64,000 nt of DNA from Pseudooctadecabacter jejudonensis (GCF_900172275.1 NZ_FWFT01000001.1:620001-684000), one strand, 5' to 3'; counted from the stretch's first letter, positions 19,426 to 28,341 are shown. Notes: generated by a model not told the origin, from the letters alone. Numbers and translations: made by a program.

Positions 19426-20235
19426 TCAGGCATCAGTGGCCACCGACCGCAGTGCCGCGGCCCGTGCAGGCGGAATATCCGCAATGGAAACACCGGTGAA
19501 AACATGCAAGGTCCGCATCGCACGGTCCACGACCGCATGATCACTGACCCAGCCCCCCATGCTCAGATAGGTCCGCAACAAAGGTGGCACCATCGACAAA
19601 GCCGCCCGTCTGTCCTGCACAGTATCCGGCAGTGGGCCCGCTGCTTCGGCAAAACGCACGACCTCTGCCGCGCCCACCCCAACGTCACACCGCACATGAC
19701 GGGCCGCCAGAAGGTTAAAACAGGGCCGATACGCCAGCGCATCCGTGCCCGCAAAAGACGAACAGCCAAACAAAAATGTCACCATATGGGCATCGACGAT
19801 CCGCGCCAGCATCCCCCACGCCAACCGCATGACATCCGGATCAAACACGTTGGGCGCGATGCAAAACCGGCCAAGCTCAAGAAACGGGCCAAGGACGCCT
19901 TCCAACCCGGTCAAATCATATGACGCGCCTGTGTATCCCGCCTGCGCCGCTGCGGCATCTGCATGAACCTGCACGCGGCATGCGGCCACCAATCGGCCTT
20001 GGGCGTCCTCCACCAAAACGTGGTCGCACAGCGGATCAAAGGCATCGCGGTCCAGCCCACCGTGCTCCACGGGCAACCCTGCGGCCTCAAAGAAACACAA
20101 ATGACGCAACCGCTGGGCCGCCTCGACATCCGCCACACCCGTGGCCAATCGCGCGACGTAGCCTCCGCGCGCCAAAGGTGCGACAGGCTGTGCCCCATTC
20201 AATTGCCCCGAAACTGCGGTCGCGCGCGCAGCCAA
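19426..20235 (-). CDS. olsB: L-ornithine N-alpha-acyltransferase (ornithine lipid synthesis)
   Basis: OlsB transfers a 3-hydroxy-fatty acyl group from ACP to ornithine, the first step toward phosphorus-free ornithine lipids. Family segments visible: LRHLCFFEAAG near the start, ELGRFCI in the middle, LLRTYLSMGGWVSDHAVVD and LHVFTG near the end. Up to 269 residues. The frame has no ATG or GTG before the conserved part: candidate starts are TTG codons at 20235, 20202 and 20175, so the exact start is open. The second-step enzyme OlsA is not nearby. Confidence 0.88.
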   Translation of the reverse strand: MAARATAVSGQLNGAQPVAPLARGGYVARLATGVADVEAAQRLRHLCFFEAAGLPVEHGGLDRDAFDPLCDHVLVEDAQGRLVAACRVQVHADAAAAQAGYTGASYDLTGLEGVLGPFLELGRFCIAPNVFDPDVMRLAWGMLARIVDAHMVTFLFGCSSFAGTDALAYRPCFNLLAARHVRCDVGVGAAEVVRFAEAAGPLPDTVQDRRAALSMVPPLLRTYLSMGGWVSDHAVVDRAMRTLHVFTGVSIADIPPARAAALRSVATDA

Positions 20236-20244
20236 AGTGCAAGC

Positions 20245-20778
20245 CTACCCGTCGCCGAGGAAATCAGCGGGGTTAAACCGCCCGATCGACCCAAACAGCT
20301 GCCGCAAGAACGTGGTGTCGCGCACATTGTCCTGCGTCACGCGGCGCGACAGCGGCACCACATTGCCGTTCTCCAGCCCGAACCGCTCCACATTGCTGAC
20401 AACACCGTCCGCGTCGAACCGGATCGCGACGACCTGACGGTCAATTTCCTTGGGCTCAAGCGGGCCATACAGACGGAACCGGCTTTCCACGTAGAAAAAA
20501 TCACCACCATCAGTCACACCGGACGCCGTAGGGGGGCCAACCACATCGGCCACCGTGTCGCGCGTGTCGACGCCCACCAGCACCTCGGCCAACTGATCAT
20601 CGCTGGGCGCGTAGCCGTGATTGCGGAACATCGTTGTGCAGCCCACGGCCATAAACAGCGCTGTGCCCACCAAGGTGGCGCGTGCGGCGCGCCCGATCCA
20701 TGACACACGGGTCGAACCCTTTGCTGATCCGGCCCCGAATGCGACCTGTGTCGTGCTGTTGTCGTGGCTCATGCTCAC
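20245..20778 (-). CDS. bamE: Outer membrane assembly lipoprotein BamE
   Basis: SmpA/OmlA-family lipoprotein of the Bam complex that inserts beta-barrel proteins. 177 residues from this start. The lipobox FMAVGC ends an unusually long N-region of about 45 residues before the cysteine, so translation may begin later. The BamE domain follows (DQLAEVLVGVDTRDTVADVVG, then a short sheet region YVESRFRLYG). Divergent from yceD; olsB follows closely and may be co-transcribed. Confidence 0.85.
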   Translation of the reverse strand: MSMSHDNSTTQVAFGAGSAKGSTRVSWIGRAARATLVGTALFMAVGCTTMFRNHGYAPSDDQLAEVLVGVDTRDTVADVVGPPTASGVTDGGDFFYVESRFRLYGPLEPKEIDRQVVAIRFDADGVVSNVERFGLENGNVVPLSRRVTQDNVRDTTFLRQLFGSIGRFNPADFLGDG

Positions 20779-20861
20779 TCACCCCTGTTGCGCCGCCTGT
20801 TGTGCCTGCATGCTGCACCGGACGTGGCGCTTTTGCATTGGCTTTTCGCGGCGTTTGACGC

Positions 20862-20890
20862 ATTTACAGCCATCAGGCGACGTTATTCAA
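20862..20890 (-). promoter_or_regulatory. Candidate bamE promoter
   Basis: On the minus strand TTGAAT (20890-20885), a 17-base spacer and GTAAAT (20867-20862) resemble a sigma-70 promoter in the bamE-yceD divergent gap. Called by eye. Confidence 0.35.
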
Positions 20891-20902
20891 GGGTGCCCGC
20901 AC

Positions 20903-21457
20903 ATGACCGCAATTCCAAGCCATATCCTCCGTCTGGCTGACCTGCCCAACCGCAAACGCAGTGCGTTCACTATCGAACCCGATGCCGCAGGGCGTGCGGC
21001 CTTGGCCGAGACCCTCGATGTGCTGACGATCCGCAAACTGCGGCTGACGGGTGCTATGATCCCCATGGGCAAATCTGACTGGCGGCTTGAGGCCAGCTTG
21101 GGTGCCACGGTGCAACAGGCCTGCGTCATTACACTTGAACCCGTGACCACGCGGATCGATGAAGACATCATGCGGACCTATACGGCACATTTTGACGTCC
21201 CCGACGCGGCTGAAGTCGAAATGCCCGAGGACGACACCACCGAACCGCTGCCCGAAACCCTTGATCTGGTGGCCGTAATGGCCGAAGCCCTCGCACTGTC
21301 CCTGCCCCCCTTCCCCCGCAAAGACGGCGCCGAAATCGGGCAGGCTGTGTTCACCGAACCGGGCAAAGCGGCCATGACGGACGAAGACGCGCGCCCCTTT
21401 GCAGGTCTTGCAGCCCTGCGGGCGGGCCTTGAAAACAAAGACGACGGCGACGCATAG
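20903..21457 (+). CDS. yceD: YceD family (DUF177) protein
   Basis: A 184-residue DUF177 protein of the type almost always found before rpmF. It carries the conserved central part RLTGAMIPMGKSDWRLEA, then ATVQQACVITLEPV with the single conserved cysteine, and an acidic C-terminal half (DLVAVMAEALALSLPPFPRK). Homologues have been linked to 23S rRNA accumulation and plastid ribosome assembly; the molecular role is not settled. The conserved ATG is at 20903. Confidence 0.88.
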   Translation: MTAIPSHILRLADLPNRKRSAFTIEPDAAGRAALAETLDVLTIRKLRLTGAMIPMGKSDWRLEASLGATVQQACVITLEPVTTRIDEDIMRTYTAHFDVPDAAEVEMPEDDTTEPLPETLDLVAVMAEALALSLPPFPRKDGAEIGQAVFTEPGKAAMTDEDARPFAGLAALRAGLENKDDGDA

Positions 21458-21521
21458 CGCCCGCCTTTTGCCCTCCCACAACGGGGCGCAAATCCCACTT
21501 GCCAAATAAAGGAATCGCAGT

Positions 21522-21575
21522 ATGTTCGCGGCTTCTTTCAGATCACGTCTCGACAGGCTGGCGGATATGTCCTAA
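21522..21575 (+). CDS. Possible 17-residue leader peptide before rpmF
   Basis: A tiny frame reads MFAASFRSRLDRLADMS and stop. An AAAGGA ribosome-binding site lies 8 bases before its ATG. It sits in the 223-base gap between yceD and rpmF, before the candidate rpmF promoter. It is too short to judge by codon use and may be chance. Confidence 0.25.
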   Translation: MFAASFRSRLDRLADMS

Positions 21576-21604
21576 AGCCCCCCGAACGGATCACGCCACG
21601 GCCT

Positions 21605-21633
21605 TTGGCCACTGGTTTGAAACACGATATTCA
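21605..21633 (+). promoter_or_regulatory. Candidate rpmF promoter
   Basis: TTGGCC (21605-21610), a 17-base spacer and TATTCA (21628-21633) lie about 50 bases before the rpmF start. This would allow rpmF-plsX-fabH transcription independent of yceD. Confidence 0.35.
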
Positions 21634-21680
21634 CACGGGCCCCCAACGAATATGGGCCGCCCCTAACCCGAGGTTGAGAC

Positions 21681-21887
21681 ATGGCTGTCCCACAGAATAA
21701 AATCTCCAAATCCCGTCGGAACAACCGCCGGTCCCACCACGCTCTGGACGGTGCAAACCCAAACGAATGCCCCTCCTGCGGTGAGCTGAAGCGCCCCCAC
21801 CACATCTGCCCGTCCTGCGGTCACTATGCAGACCGTGAAGTGATTGCTCAGGCCGACGAGATCGATCTGGACGACGACGCAGCCTAA
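21681..21887 (+). CDS. rpmF: Ribosomal protein L32
   Basis: A 68-residue large-subunit ribosomal protein. Starts with the family pattern [20 protein letters not shown], and the zinc-ribbon cysteines are intact at 30, 33, 43 and 46 (CPSC and CPSC), so this is the zinc-binding C+ form. The acidic tail is typical. Followed after 30 bases by plsX, the standard bacterial rpmF-plsX-fabH order linking translation and lipid synthesis. Confidence 0.97.
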   Translation: MAVPQNKISKSRRNNRRSHHALDGANPNECPSCGELKRPHHICPSCGHYADREVIAQADEIDLDDDAA

Positions 21888-21917
21888 GCTTTAGGGTCAG
21901 TCAGACAGGGGAACCCA

Positions 21918-23018
21918 ATGACTGATCATGCTGCCAGCACACTTGTATTATCGGTCGACGCCATGGGCGGCGACCAAGGGCCTGCACCTGTGGTTGCGGG
22001 CCTTGCGCTGTTTTTGGACCGCGCGGACAGCGATGTGCACATTTTGCTGCACGGTGACCAGGATCAGCTTACCCCCCTTTTGGCAAAACGGAAAATTGCA
22101 TCCCGCGTGACTGTCGTGCATGCGAGTGATGTAGTCTCCATGACCGACAAACCCAGTCATGTGATGCGCCACGGCAAAGCCACATCCATGTGGTCCGCGG
22201 TTGAAGCGGTGCGCAGCAAAGACGCCGCCGTTTGCGTGTCGTGCGGCAATACGGGTGCCCTGATGGCCGTGTCCATGATCCGCCTGCGCAAAGCGGAAGG
22301 TGTGAACCGGCCCGCAATCGCCTGCCTTTGGCCGTCTCGCAATAAAACAGGCTTCAATGTGATGCTTGATGCGGGGGCAGACATCCGCGCCGACGAAGAA
22401 GACCTGTTGACCTATGCCTTGATGGGCACGTCCTACGCCCGCAATGGGCTGGGGCTTGCACGCCCACGGGTCGGACTGTTGAACGTCGGCACGGAAGAAC
22501 ATAAAGGCCGCGCCGAACTCAAGGTCGCGGGCGAAATGATCGCCAAGGCCGCCCCGCACGGCGATTTCGACTATATCGGATTCGTGGAAGGCGGCGATCT
22601 CCCCTCCGACCGGGTTGATGTGGTGGTCACCGACGGGTTCACAGGCAATGTGGCGCTCAAAACCGGCGAAGGCACGGCGAATTTCATCTCCGACAGCCTG
22701 CGTGCCGCGTTCAAAGCCACGCCGTTCAGCATGATCGCAGCCTTGCTGGCCGCAACCTCCCTGCGGCGGTTGCGCCGCAAAATCGACCCGCGCCGTGTCA
22801 ACGGTGGCGTGTTTTTGGGCCTGAACGGAACGGTCATCAAATCACATGGCTCTGCCGATGCCACCGGCGTCGCGGCTGCCCTCGATCTGGCCGCCCAGCT
22901 TGGCCGGTCCTCCTTTGCCGATAAGCTGGCCGCACGGGTTGCATCCGCCGCCGTCCATGCGCAAGATGACGCAACGGAAGAGGCCGCCAAAACCAGCGGC
23001 GCGAGCAAGGACACCTAA
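21918..23018 (+). CDS. plsX: Phosphate acyltransferase PlsX
   Basis: Makes acyl-phosphate from acyl-ACP, feeding the PlsY route to lysophosphatidic acid. 366 residues. Conserved segments include SVDAMGGDQGP at the start, SCGNTGALMA and the RPAIACLWPS stretch, LNVGTEEHKG, and VVTDGFTGNVALKTGEG. It is a soluble, peripheral membrane enzyme. A 6-base gap separates it from fabH. Confidence 0.96.
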   Translation: MTDHAASTLVLSVDAMGGDQGPAPVVAGLALFLDRADSDVHILLHGDQDQLTPLLAKRKIASRVTVVHASDVVSMTDKPSHVMRHGKATSMWSAVEAVRSKDAAVCVSCGNTGALMAVSMIRLRKAEGVNRPAIACLWPSRNKTGFNVMLDAGADIRADEEDLLTYALMGTSYARNGLGLARPRVGLLNVGTEEHKGRAELKVAGEMIAKAAPHGDFDYIGFVEGGDLPSDRVDVVVTDGFTGNVALKTGEGTANFISDSLRAAFKATPFSMIAALLAATSLRRLRRKIDPRRVNGGVFLGLNGTVIKSHGSADATGVAAALDLAAQLGRSSFADKLAARVASAAVHAQDDATEEAAKTSGASKDT

Positions 23019-23024
23019 ACAGAC

Positions 23025-23996
23025 ATGACCATTCGCGCCACTGTCACCGGCGTCGGCCACCACCTGCCCGACCGCGTGGTCCCCAATTCCGAGTTTGAGT
23101 CCACGCTCGATACCTCAGACGAATGGATCCGCACACGGTCCGGTATCGAGCGCAGGCATTTTGCCGCCGATGATGAATACACCTCCGATCTCGGCACCAA
23201 AGCCGCGCAAAACGCGCTCTCCATGGCCGGGCTTGTGCCCGATGACATCGACGCGGTCATTGTCGCGACGTCGACCCCCGATCTGACATTTCCGTCCGCG
23301 GCTACGATGATCCAACAAAAACTAGGGATGACCCGCGGCTTTGCCTTTGATGTGCAGGCCGTTTGCGCCGGATTCGTTTTTGCGCTGGCCAATGCCAATG
23401 GCATGATCCTGTCAGGCCAAGCCCGCCGTGTTCTGGTGATCGGCGCCGAAACCTTCAGCCGCATCCTCGACATGACCGACCGCGCCACCTGCGTTTTGTT
23501 CGGCGACGGCGCAGGCGCGCTGGTGCTTGAGGCGTCGGAAGGCACAGGCACCGCCGCCGATCGCGGCATCCTTGGAACCGACCTCAATTCTGATGGGCGA
23601 CACCGCGACATGCTCTATGTCGACGGCGGCATGGTCAGCCAACAAACCGGTTTCATCAAAATGCAAGGCAACGCACTTTTCCGCCAAGCCGTTGAAAAGC
23701 TTGCCTCAACTGCCAATACTGCCCTTGAAAAGGCGGGGCTGGGCCATGACGATGTTGATTGGATCGTGCCCCATCAGGCCAACATCCGCATCATTCAGGG
23801 CACGGCCAAAAAGCTGGGCGTGCCCATGGATAAGGTCGTCGTGACTGTGGCGGATCATGGCAACACCTCCGCCGCGTCGATCCCGTTGGCCCTGTCTGTC
23901 GGGGTGGCCCGCGGGCAGATCAAACAGGGCGACCTGCTGGTGACCGAGGCCATCGGTGGGGGCCTTGCATGGGGTTCTGTGGTTTTGCGGTGGTAG
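23025..23996 (+). CDS. fabH: 3-oxoacyl-ACP synthase III
   Basis: KAS III starts fatty-acid synthesis by condensing acetyl-CoA (or another acyl-CoA) with malonyl-ACP. 323 residues. The catalytic triad is present: Cys114 in QAVCAGF, His250 in VPHQANIRI and Asn280 in DHGNTSAASIP. The DTSDEWIRTRSGI start segment is typical. Part of the rpmF-plsX-fabH operon. Confidence 0.96.
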   Translation: MTIRATVTGVGHHLPDRVVPNSEFESTLDTSDEWIRTRSGIERRHFAADDEYTSDLGTKAAQNALSMAGLVPDDIDAVIVATSTPDLTFPSAATMIQQKLGMTRGFAFDVQAVCAGFVFALANANGMILSGQARRVLVIGAETFSRILDMTDRATCVLFGDGAGALVLEASEGTGTAADRGILGTDLNSDGRHRDMLYVDGGMVSQQTGFIKMQGNALFRQAVEKLASTANTALEKAGLGHDDVDWIVPHQANIRIIQGTAKKLGVPMDKVVVTVADHGNTSAASIPLALSVGVARGQIKQGDLLVTEAIGGGLAWGSVVLRW

Positions 23997-24026
23997 GTGT
24001 CAACAAAGGCTGACAAGTCGTTGTTA

Positions 24027-24056
24027 TTGACTCTCTTTTTCGGGTCTGCCTAAGGT
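24027..24056 (+). promoter_or_regulatory. Candidate ihfA promoter
   Basis: TTGACT (24027-24032), an 18-base spacer and TAAGGT (24051-24056) precede the ihfA start by about 25 bases. The -35 box is near consensus. Confidence 0.45.
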
Positions 24057-24080
24057 TGTTCAATTCACTAGGGGGCCAAA

Positions 24081-24383
24081 ATGACCGACAAGACATTGAC
24101 TCGCATGGACCTTGCCGACGCCGTTCATCAAGAAGTCGGGCTGTCGCGCAACGAAAGCGCGGACCTCGTTGAAAGCGTTTTGACCCATATGTCCGATGCT
24201 TTGACCAACGGCGAAAGCGTGAAGATCTCCTCTTTCGGGACATTTTCCATCCGCGACAAGGCCGCCCGCGTCGGCCGTAACCCCAAGACCGGCGAAGAAG
24301 TGCCCATCACGCCGCGCCGTGTCCTCAGCTTTCGGCCCAGTCATCTGATGAAAGACCGCGTGGCCGACGGCAACAAACGTTAA
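24081..24383 (+). CDS. ihfA: Integration host factor subunit alpha
   Basis: A 100-residue DNA-bending protein that pairs with IHF beta. [19 protein letters not shown] begins the dimerisation helices, and [12 protein letters not shown] carries the arm with the intercalating proline. Length and the RNPKTG motif distinguish it as IHF/HU family; the context before a MerR gene is the usual one for alphaproteobacterial ihfA. Confidence 0.94.
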   Translation: MTDKTLTRMDLADAVHQEVGLSRNESADLVESVLTHMSDALTNGESVKISSFGTFSIRDKAARVGRNPKTGEEVPITPRRVLSFRPSHLMKDRVADGNKR

Positions 24384-24414
24384 CGCCTGCACGACTACGC
24401 TTGGGGGCCAGAGC

Positions 24415-25263
24415 ATGTCCAAATCCCGCGACGCCTTTCGAACCATCTCAGAAGTCAGCGACGCGCTGGATACCCCCGCCCATGTGCTGCGCTTTTGGGA
24501 AAGCAAATTCAGTCAGGTCAAGCCTGTGAAACGCGCAGGCGGACGCCGCTATTACCGTCCCGCTGACGTGGATTTGTTGTCCGGAATCAAGAGGTTGCTG
24601 CACGAAGACGGCATGACCATCAAAGGCGCACAAAAGTTGTTGCGCGAACAGGGGGTCAAACACATAGCCTCCATGGGTGCCGACGCCTTGGCAGCCCCTG
24701 ATCCCGCGCCCTCAGCCCCTGCTGCAATCCCCGTGGCAGACGTCGGGATCACAAATGTGGTCGCCATGCCGCATCCCGCAAAAGGCCCGGCGTTGTCCCT
24801 AAACCTGTCGGCCTCCAATGCCGAGGCGTCCCCCACCGCGCCCGAAAATCAAGATGTTGCTGAAGACACAAAACCGGATGAGCCCCCGATGAAAGACGCG
24901 TTGGATGATCGTACCCTCGATATGTTTGCTGACGATCCGACCGAAGACGCGGTGATTGAAGACGCGGCCGAAACGACACCCCCGACGGAAGCTGCGTCAG
25001 ACGTGGAGGACGCGGTAGAAACCTCAGCGGATGAGGATGCACCTGCGCCTGAAATTGCGGCGTCCACAGAAGCGGCTGAGCCAGCGCCTACGCCCACGTT
25101 TACCTTTCCGGACGATCCGTCGGACAACGACAGCAAAGCGCCCGCCCGTCTGTTCCATCTTCTGCAGAAAACCGATCCTGAAGCGCTTGGCGCACATGCG
25201 GCCCAGATCGCCCCCCTTTTGGCGCGCATCGAGGATGTGCGCAGCCGGATTCAAACCCGTTAG
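24415..25263 (+). CDS. MerR family transcriptional regulator
   Basis: A 282-residue protein with an N-terminal MerR winged-helix domain at about 9-80 ([20 protein letters not shown], then [19 protein letters not shown] and the [10 protein letters not shown] helix). No metal-binding cysteines of classical MerR sensors are present. The remaining 200 residues are an acidic, Ala/Pro/Glu/Asp-rich, probably disordered stretch, ending in a short helical segment ([19 protein letters not shown]). This regulator next to ihfA is conserved in the lineage; its targets are unknown to me. Confidence 0.85.
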   Translation: MSKSRDAFRTISEVSDALDTPAHVLRFWESKFSQVKPVKRAGGRRYYRPADVDLLSGIKRLLHEDGMTIKGAQKLLREQGVKHIASMGADALAAPDPAPSAPAAIPVADVGITNVVAMPHPAKGPALSLNLSASNAEASPTAPENQDVAEDTKPDEPPMKDALDDRTLDMFADDPTEDAVIEDAAETTPPTEAASDVEDAVETSADEDAPAPEIAASTEAAEPAPTPTFTFPDDPSDNDSKAPARLFHLLQKTDPEALGAHAAQIAPLLARIEDVRSRIQTR

Positions 25264-25330
25264 GTTCTGACCAAAACATGCGTTTTACGCCTTGCCCCAG
25301 CGGATCAATCGGGTATGAAGCCCCAGAAGT

Positions 25331-25407
25331 CGGGCTATGGCGCAGCCTGGTAGCGCGTCCGTCTGGGGGACGGAAGGTCGCAGGTTCGAGTCCTGCTAGC
25401 CCGACCA
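25331..25407 (+). tRNA. tRNA-Pro (anticodon GGG)
   Basis: A 77-base tRNA folded by eye: acceptor arms CGGGCTA and TAGCCCG, anticodon stem TCCGT/ACGGA with 7-base loop CTGGGGG, so anticodon GGG, T-arm with GGTTCGAGTCC, and an encoded CCA end. C1 pairs with G72 as usual for bacterial tRNA-Pro. An intrinsic terminator follows. Confidence 0.95.
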
Positions 25408-25415
25408 TTCAAAAC

Positions 25416-25449
25416 CGCCCGTCCCGTTCCTGCGGTGACGGGCGTTTTT
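25416..25449 (+). terminator. Intrinsic terminator of tRNA-Pro
   Basis: CGCCCGTC (25416-25423) pairs with GACGGGCG (25437-25444), followed directly by TTTTT (25445-25449). It sits 8 bases past the tRNA end. Confidence 0.8.
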
Positions 25450-25483
25450 GCATGTGTAACTTGCCCACCATTTGGGGACTGCG

Positions 25484-26566
25484 ATGAAAAACGGCGTTCT
25501 GTCAGACACCCAAATCACCGAACTGGTCAATGCTGGCGGCATCACCGCCCCTGCACCTTTACAGGATGGCCAAGTGCAACCCGCCTCGCTGGATTTGCGT
25601 TTGGGTGACCGCGCGTTTCGGGTTCGTGCATCCTTTCTTGCGGGCAAAGACATGCGCGTGGCGGACCGGCTGGCCCAGTTCACCATGCATGAAATCGACC
25701 TGACCGGCGGGGCTGTTCTGGAAAAAGGGTGCGTTTACGTCGTGCCTTTGATGGAAGCTTTGTCCCTGCCGGCCGGGATGGCAGGGGCGGCCAGCGCCAA
25801 ATCCTCAACAGGTCGATTGGATCTGTTGACGCGGATCATCACGGACAATGGGACCGAATTTGACCGCGTGCCTGACGGCTATCGCGGACCGCTTTATGTT
25901 GAGATTTGTCCAAGATCCTTCTCGGTCCTGGTTCAGCCTGGTCTGATGTTGAATCAGATCATTTTTCGGCAAGGTCACACCTTACTGGACGATGCGGCGC
26001 TGCGCACATTGCATGGAACCAGCCCGATTGTGGATGGCGAGGCCGAAATTTCCGACGGGCTGGGCTTCTCCGTGGATCTGCGTCCAGCGTCGGGGGATTT
26101 GGTCGGCTACCGTGCCAAACCCCACACCGGTGTGATTGATCTGACCAAGATCGACCACTACGCGGTTGAAGAGTTCTGGGAAGAAATCCGGACCACTGAA
26201 GGGCGCATCATTTTGGACCCAGGCGCGTTCTACATTCTTGTCAGCCGCGAGGCGATCGCGATCCCGCCAGATTACGCGGCCGAAATGGCCCCCTATATCG
26301 CCATGGTCGGCGAATTTCGCGTCCACTACGCGGGCTTCTTCGACCCTGGGTTCGGATGGGACAGCGCAGGCGGCCAAGGATCGCGCGGCGTCTTGGAAGT
26401 TCGATGTCATGAAGCCCCCTTTGTGCTGGAACATGGCCAAAGCGTGGGGCGGCTTGTCTACGAATATATGTCGCAAACGCCGAAGGCGCTTTATGGCCGA
26501 GACATTAAATCCAACTACCAGGGACAGGGCCTTAAGCTGTCCAAGCATTTTAAAACAACCGGCTAG
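25484..26566 (+). CDS. dcd: Two-domain 2'-deoxycytidine 5'-triphosphate deaminase
   Basis: A roughly 360-residue protein, about twice the length of classical Dcd, made of two dUTPase/Dcd-like folds. The first half carries the family core: QPASLDLRLGD, SAKSSTGRLDLLTR and LYVEICPRSF with the expected catalytic glutamate. The second half has GRIILDPGAFYILVSREAIA and LEVRCHEAPFVLEHGQ, which looks like a diverged copy. It should convert dCTP to dUTP for thymidylate synthesis. The ATG at 25484 is preferred over a TTG 12 bases upstream. Its stop shares CTAG with the convergent gene. Confidence 0.85.
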   Translation: MKNGVLSDTQITELVNAGGITAPAPLQDGQVQPASLDLRLGDRAFRVRASFLAGKDMRVADRLAQFTMHEIDLTGGAVLEKGCVYVVPLMEALSLPAGMAGAASAKSSTGRLDLLTRIITDNGTEFDRVPDGYRGPLYVEICPRSFSVLVQPGLMLNQIIFRQGHTLLDDAALRTLHGTSPIVDGEAEISDGLGFSVDLRPASGDLVGYRAKPHTGVIDLTKIDHYAVEEFWEEIRTTEGRIILDPGAFYILVSREAIAIPPDYAAEMAPYIAMVGEFRVHYAGFFDPGFGWDSAGGQGSRGVLEVRCHEAPFVLEHGQSVGRLVYEYMSQTPKALYGRDIKSNYQGQGLKLSKHFKTTG

Positions 26567-28071
26567 GCCGCCCTTCGGCCTGCGACCTTTTTCGGCATCT
26601 CAATGTCGTCGTCAGAGGCCTCTACGCTGTCAGCGGCAGCATCGGCGTCAAACGCCGCGACCGTGTCACCTGCGAAGATGAACATATCCTCTTGTTCGAC
26701 TGACAAGACCGGTACGGTAGAAGCCTCATCCGCTTTTGCCGTATGAAGGTTGACGTCGGCCCGCACGATTGCATCGGTGGGCGCGTCATCCTTGTCGGTC
26801 ATTGCGCTGATCCCCAAAGGGACCTCCATCGTCGCGGGCATCATTGCAAAGCCCTCACACAATGGGTTCTCGGGGTTCGCGAGGGCCGCCCGCAAGCGTG
26901 TCGCAACAATTTCCAAATGACGAACATCACCAACGGGCAAAACCAGCAGAAACTCGTTGCTGCCCCAACGCCCGAAGGCGTCACTGTCCCGCAGATGGAT
27001 ATCCAGGGTCTGCGCAACACGCGCAAGCACCCCTTCCCCTTCGCCCGCACCAAAGGTGGCGTCCAACCTGCGGAAATAGTCCAAATCCATCATGATGACG
27101 CCGAACTGCGCAGCGGTGGTGCGAAAATCAAGCCAAGCGGCCTCAACCCGTTCAGTCACACCAAAACGGTTCAGGGCACCGGTAGCCGCGTCAATGCGGC
27201 TCATCATGGCAAGTTCAAGTTCGGCGCGGCGTTTGGCGGTCGTTGCATTTTCATGATACGCGATTGTGCACATCAAAACTGCCGCCATGATCAAAGTCAC
27301 ACTTGCAATGACCGTTGCCATGACAACGCCATCCGCAACGGACCCCGACACCAACAAAACGATGCCGGCCGCCCAGGGCACAAAAACAATTGTCGTCAAC
27401 ATGATCCGCGTTTGGGCCCCTGCCCCCCCCTTGGCGAAGGCGATCCGAACGAAGGGCCTGTTCAAGTAAACTGACACCATTGCCACGGATACCGCGGCCA
27501 GCCCCAAAAAGGTGAATGAACCAACATCACCGCCAAAAAACACCACACCATAGCTGAGCTGGAGGATTGTGCTATGGACAATCACCACCCCTAAAACCAT
27601 GAAAAGCGCCCCGAGGCGGGCGCTGGTCTGACGCAAAAGCATCGCCATGGCAAAGCCGCCGATCGCACCCGCCGCTTCGACACTGAAACGTCCCGAAAAC
27701 CCGTCCACCGCTCCCAGAATGCCGATTGAGGTTGTGCCCGTCGATCCAGTGAGGACCGCATCCATCAGCCGTGCGGCACAAATCGCCACAATCGTTCCCA
27801 ACACGGCAACCTGCCAAAACGGAGCAGCCCCATACCGCTGTGCCTTGAGAATGCACACCCCCAGTGCGATCAGACACACCGCGGTCAACGGATGGGTCGC
27901 CGCACCACCTTCTAGCGGCTGTAGGGCGATATTGATGCCAAGAAAACTCGCCCAGAGGCCAACCCCAGCACATCCAATCATCGCCGCAGCAGCGATGAAG
28001 CGCGCGCGAATTGCCAAACGGATATAGTTTAGCGGCTGACGGGGCGCATTGTTCAGGATGGAAAACGTCAT
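26563..28071 (-). CDS. Membrane protein with degenerate GGDEF domain
   Basis: About 502 residues. The N-terminal half (about 20-255) holds seven or eight hydrophobic helices, as in membrane-sensor diguanylate cyclases. A short linker leads to a GGDEF-like domain starting at IDAATGALNRFG and including MMDLDYFRRLDATFG. The signature reads GSNEF at 370-374 instead of GGDEF: the third position, Asp or Glu in active cyclases, is Asn. It is therefore probably not an active cyclase, and may bind GTP or act through protein contacts. An acidic tail with a basic end follows. The ATG at 28071 is preferred. Confidence 0.75.
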   Translation of the reverse strand: MTFSILNNAPRQPLNYIRLAIRARFIAAAAMIGCAGVGLWASFLGINIALQPLEGGAATHPLTAVCLIALGVCILKAQRYGAAPFWQVAVLGTIVAICAARLMDAVLTGSTGTTSIGILGAVDGFSGRFSVEAAGAIGGFAMAMLLRQTSARLGALFMVLGVVIVHSTILQLSYGVVFFGGDVGSFTFLGLAAVSVAMVSVYLNRPFVRIAFAKGGAGAQTRIMLTTIVFVPWAAGIVLLVSGSVADGVVMATVIASVTLIMAAVLMCTIAYHENATTAKRRAELELAMMSRIDAATGALNRFGVTERVEAAWLDFRTTAAQFGVIMMDLDYFRRLDATFGAGEGEGVLARVAQTLDIHLRDSDAFGRWGSNEFLLVLPVGDVRHLEIVATRLRAALANPENPLCEGFAMMPATMEVPLGISAMTDKDDAPTDAIVRADVNLHTAKADEASTVPVLSVEQEDMFIFAGDTVAAFDADAAADSVEASDDDIEMPKKVAGRRAA

Positions 28072-28146
28072 GGGGCACAAACCTTTACGCAAGAGGATTG
28101 CGCGACTTATGCCCCGTGCCGTCCTAAAATTTCGCTAAGTCGAAAT

Positions 28147-28341
28147 TCAGAACCTGTTAATGCGTTTTATGACACGGGAGGCCTGGCGCAAATTCTTCGA
28201 ATTCTGGCGCCCTCTGCGTTCCAATTCGCGATCCTGCTCGGTGTCCTCACCGGTTTTTCCACGGCGCGCCATGGCCTTGATCCCGCTGTCGACACCCTTG
28301 TTCACAAGGCGCCGCATAATCATTCTCAAAATTCTGTCCAT
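28147..28341 (-). CDS. Small basic protein of unknown function
   Basis: A 64-residue, strongly basic protein (MDRILRMIMRRLVNKGVD, ending VIKRINRF) with many arginines and no cysteine. A predicted amphipathic N-terminal helix is followed by a charged middle. Small proteins like this are common near scp genes in Rhodobacteraceae, but I do not recognise a function. It stands alone between the GGDEF-like gene and scpB, on the same strand as both. Confidence 0.55.
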   Translation of the reverse strand: MDRILRMIMRRLVNKGVDSGIKAMARRGKTGEDTEQDRELERRGRQNSKNLRQASRVIKRINRF

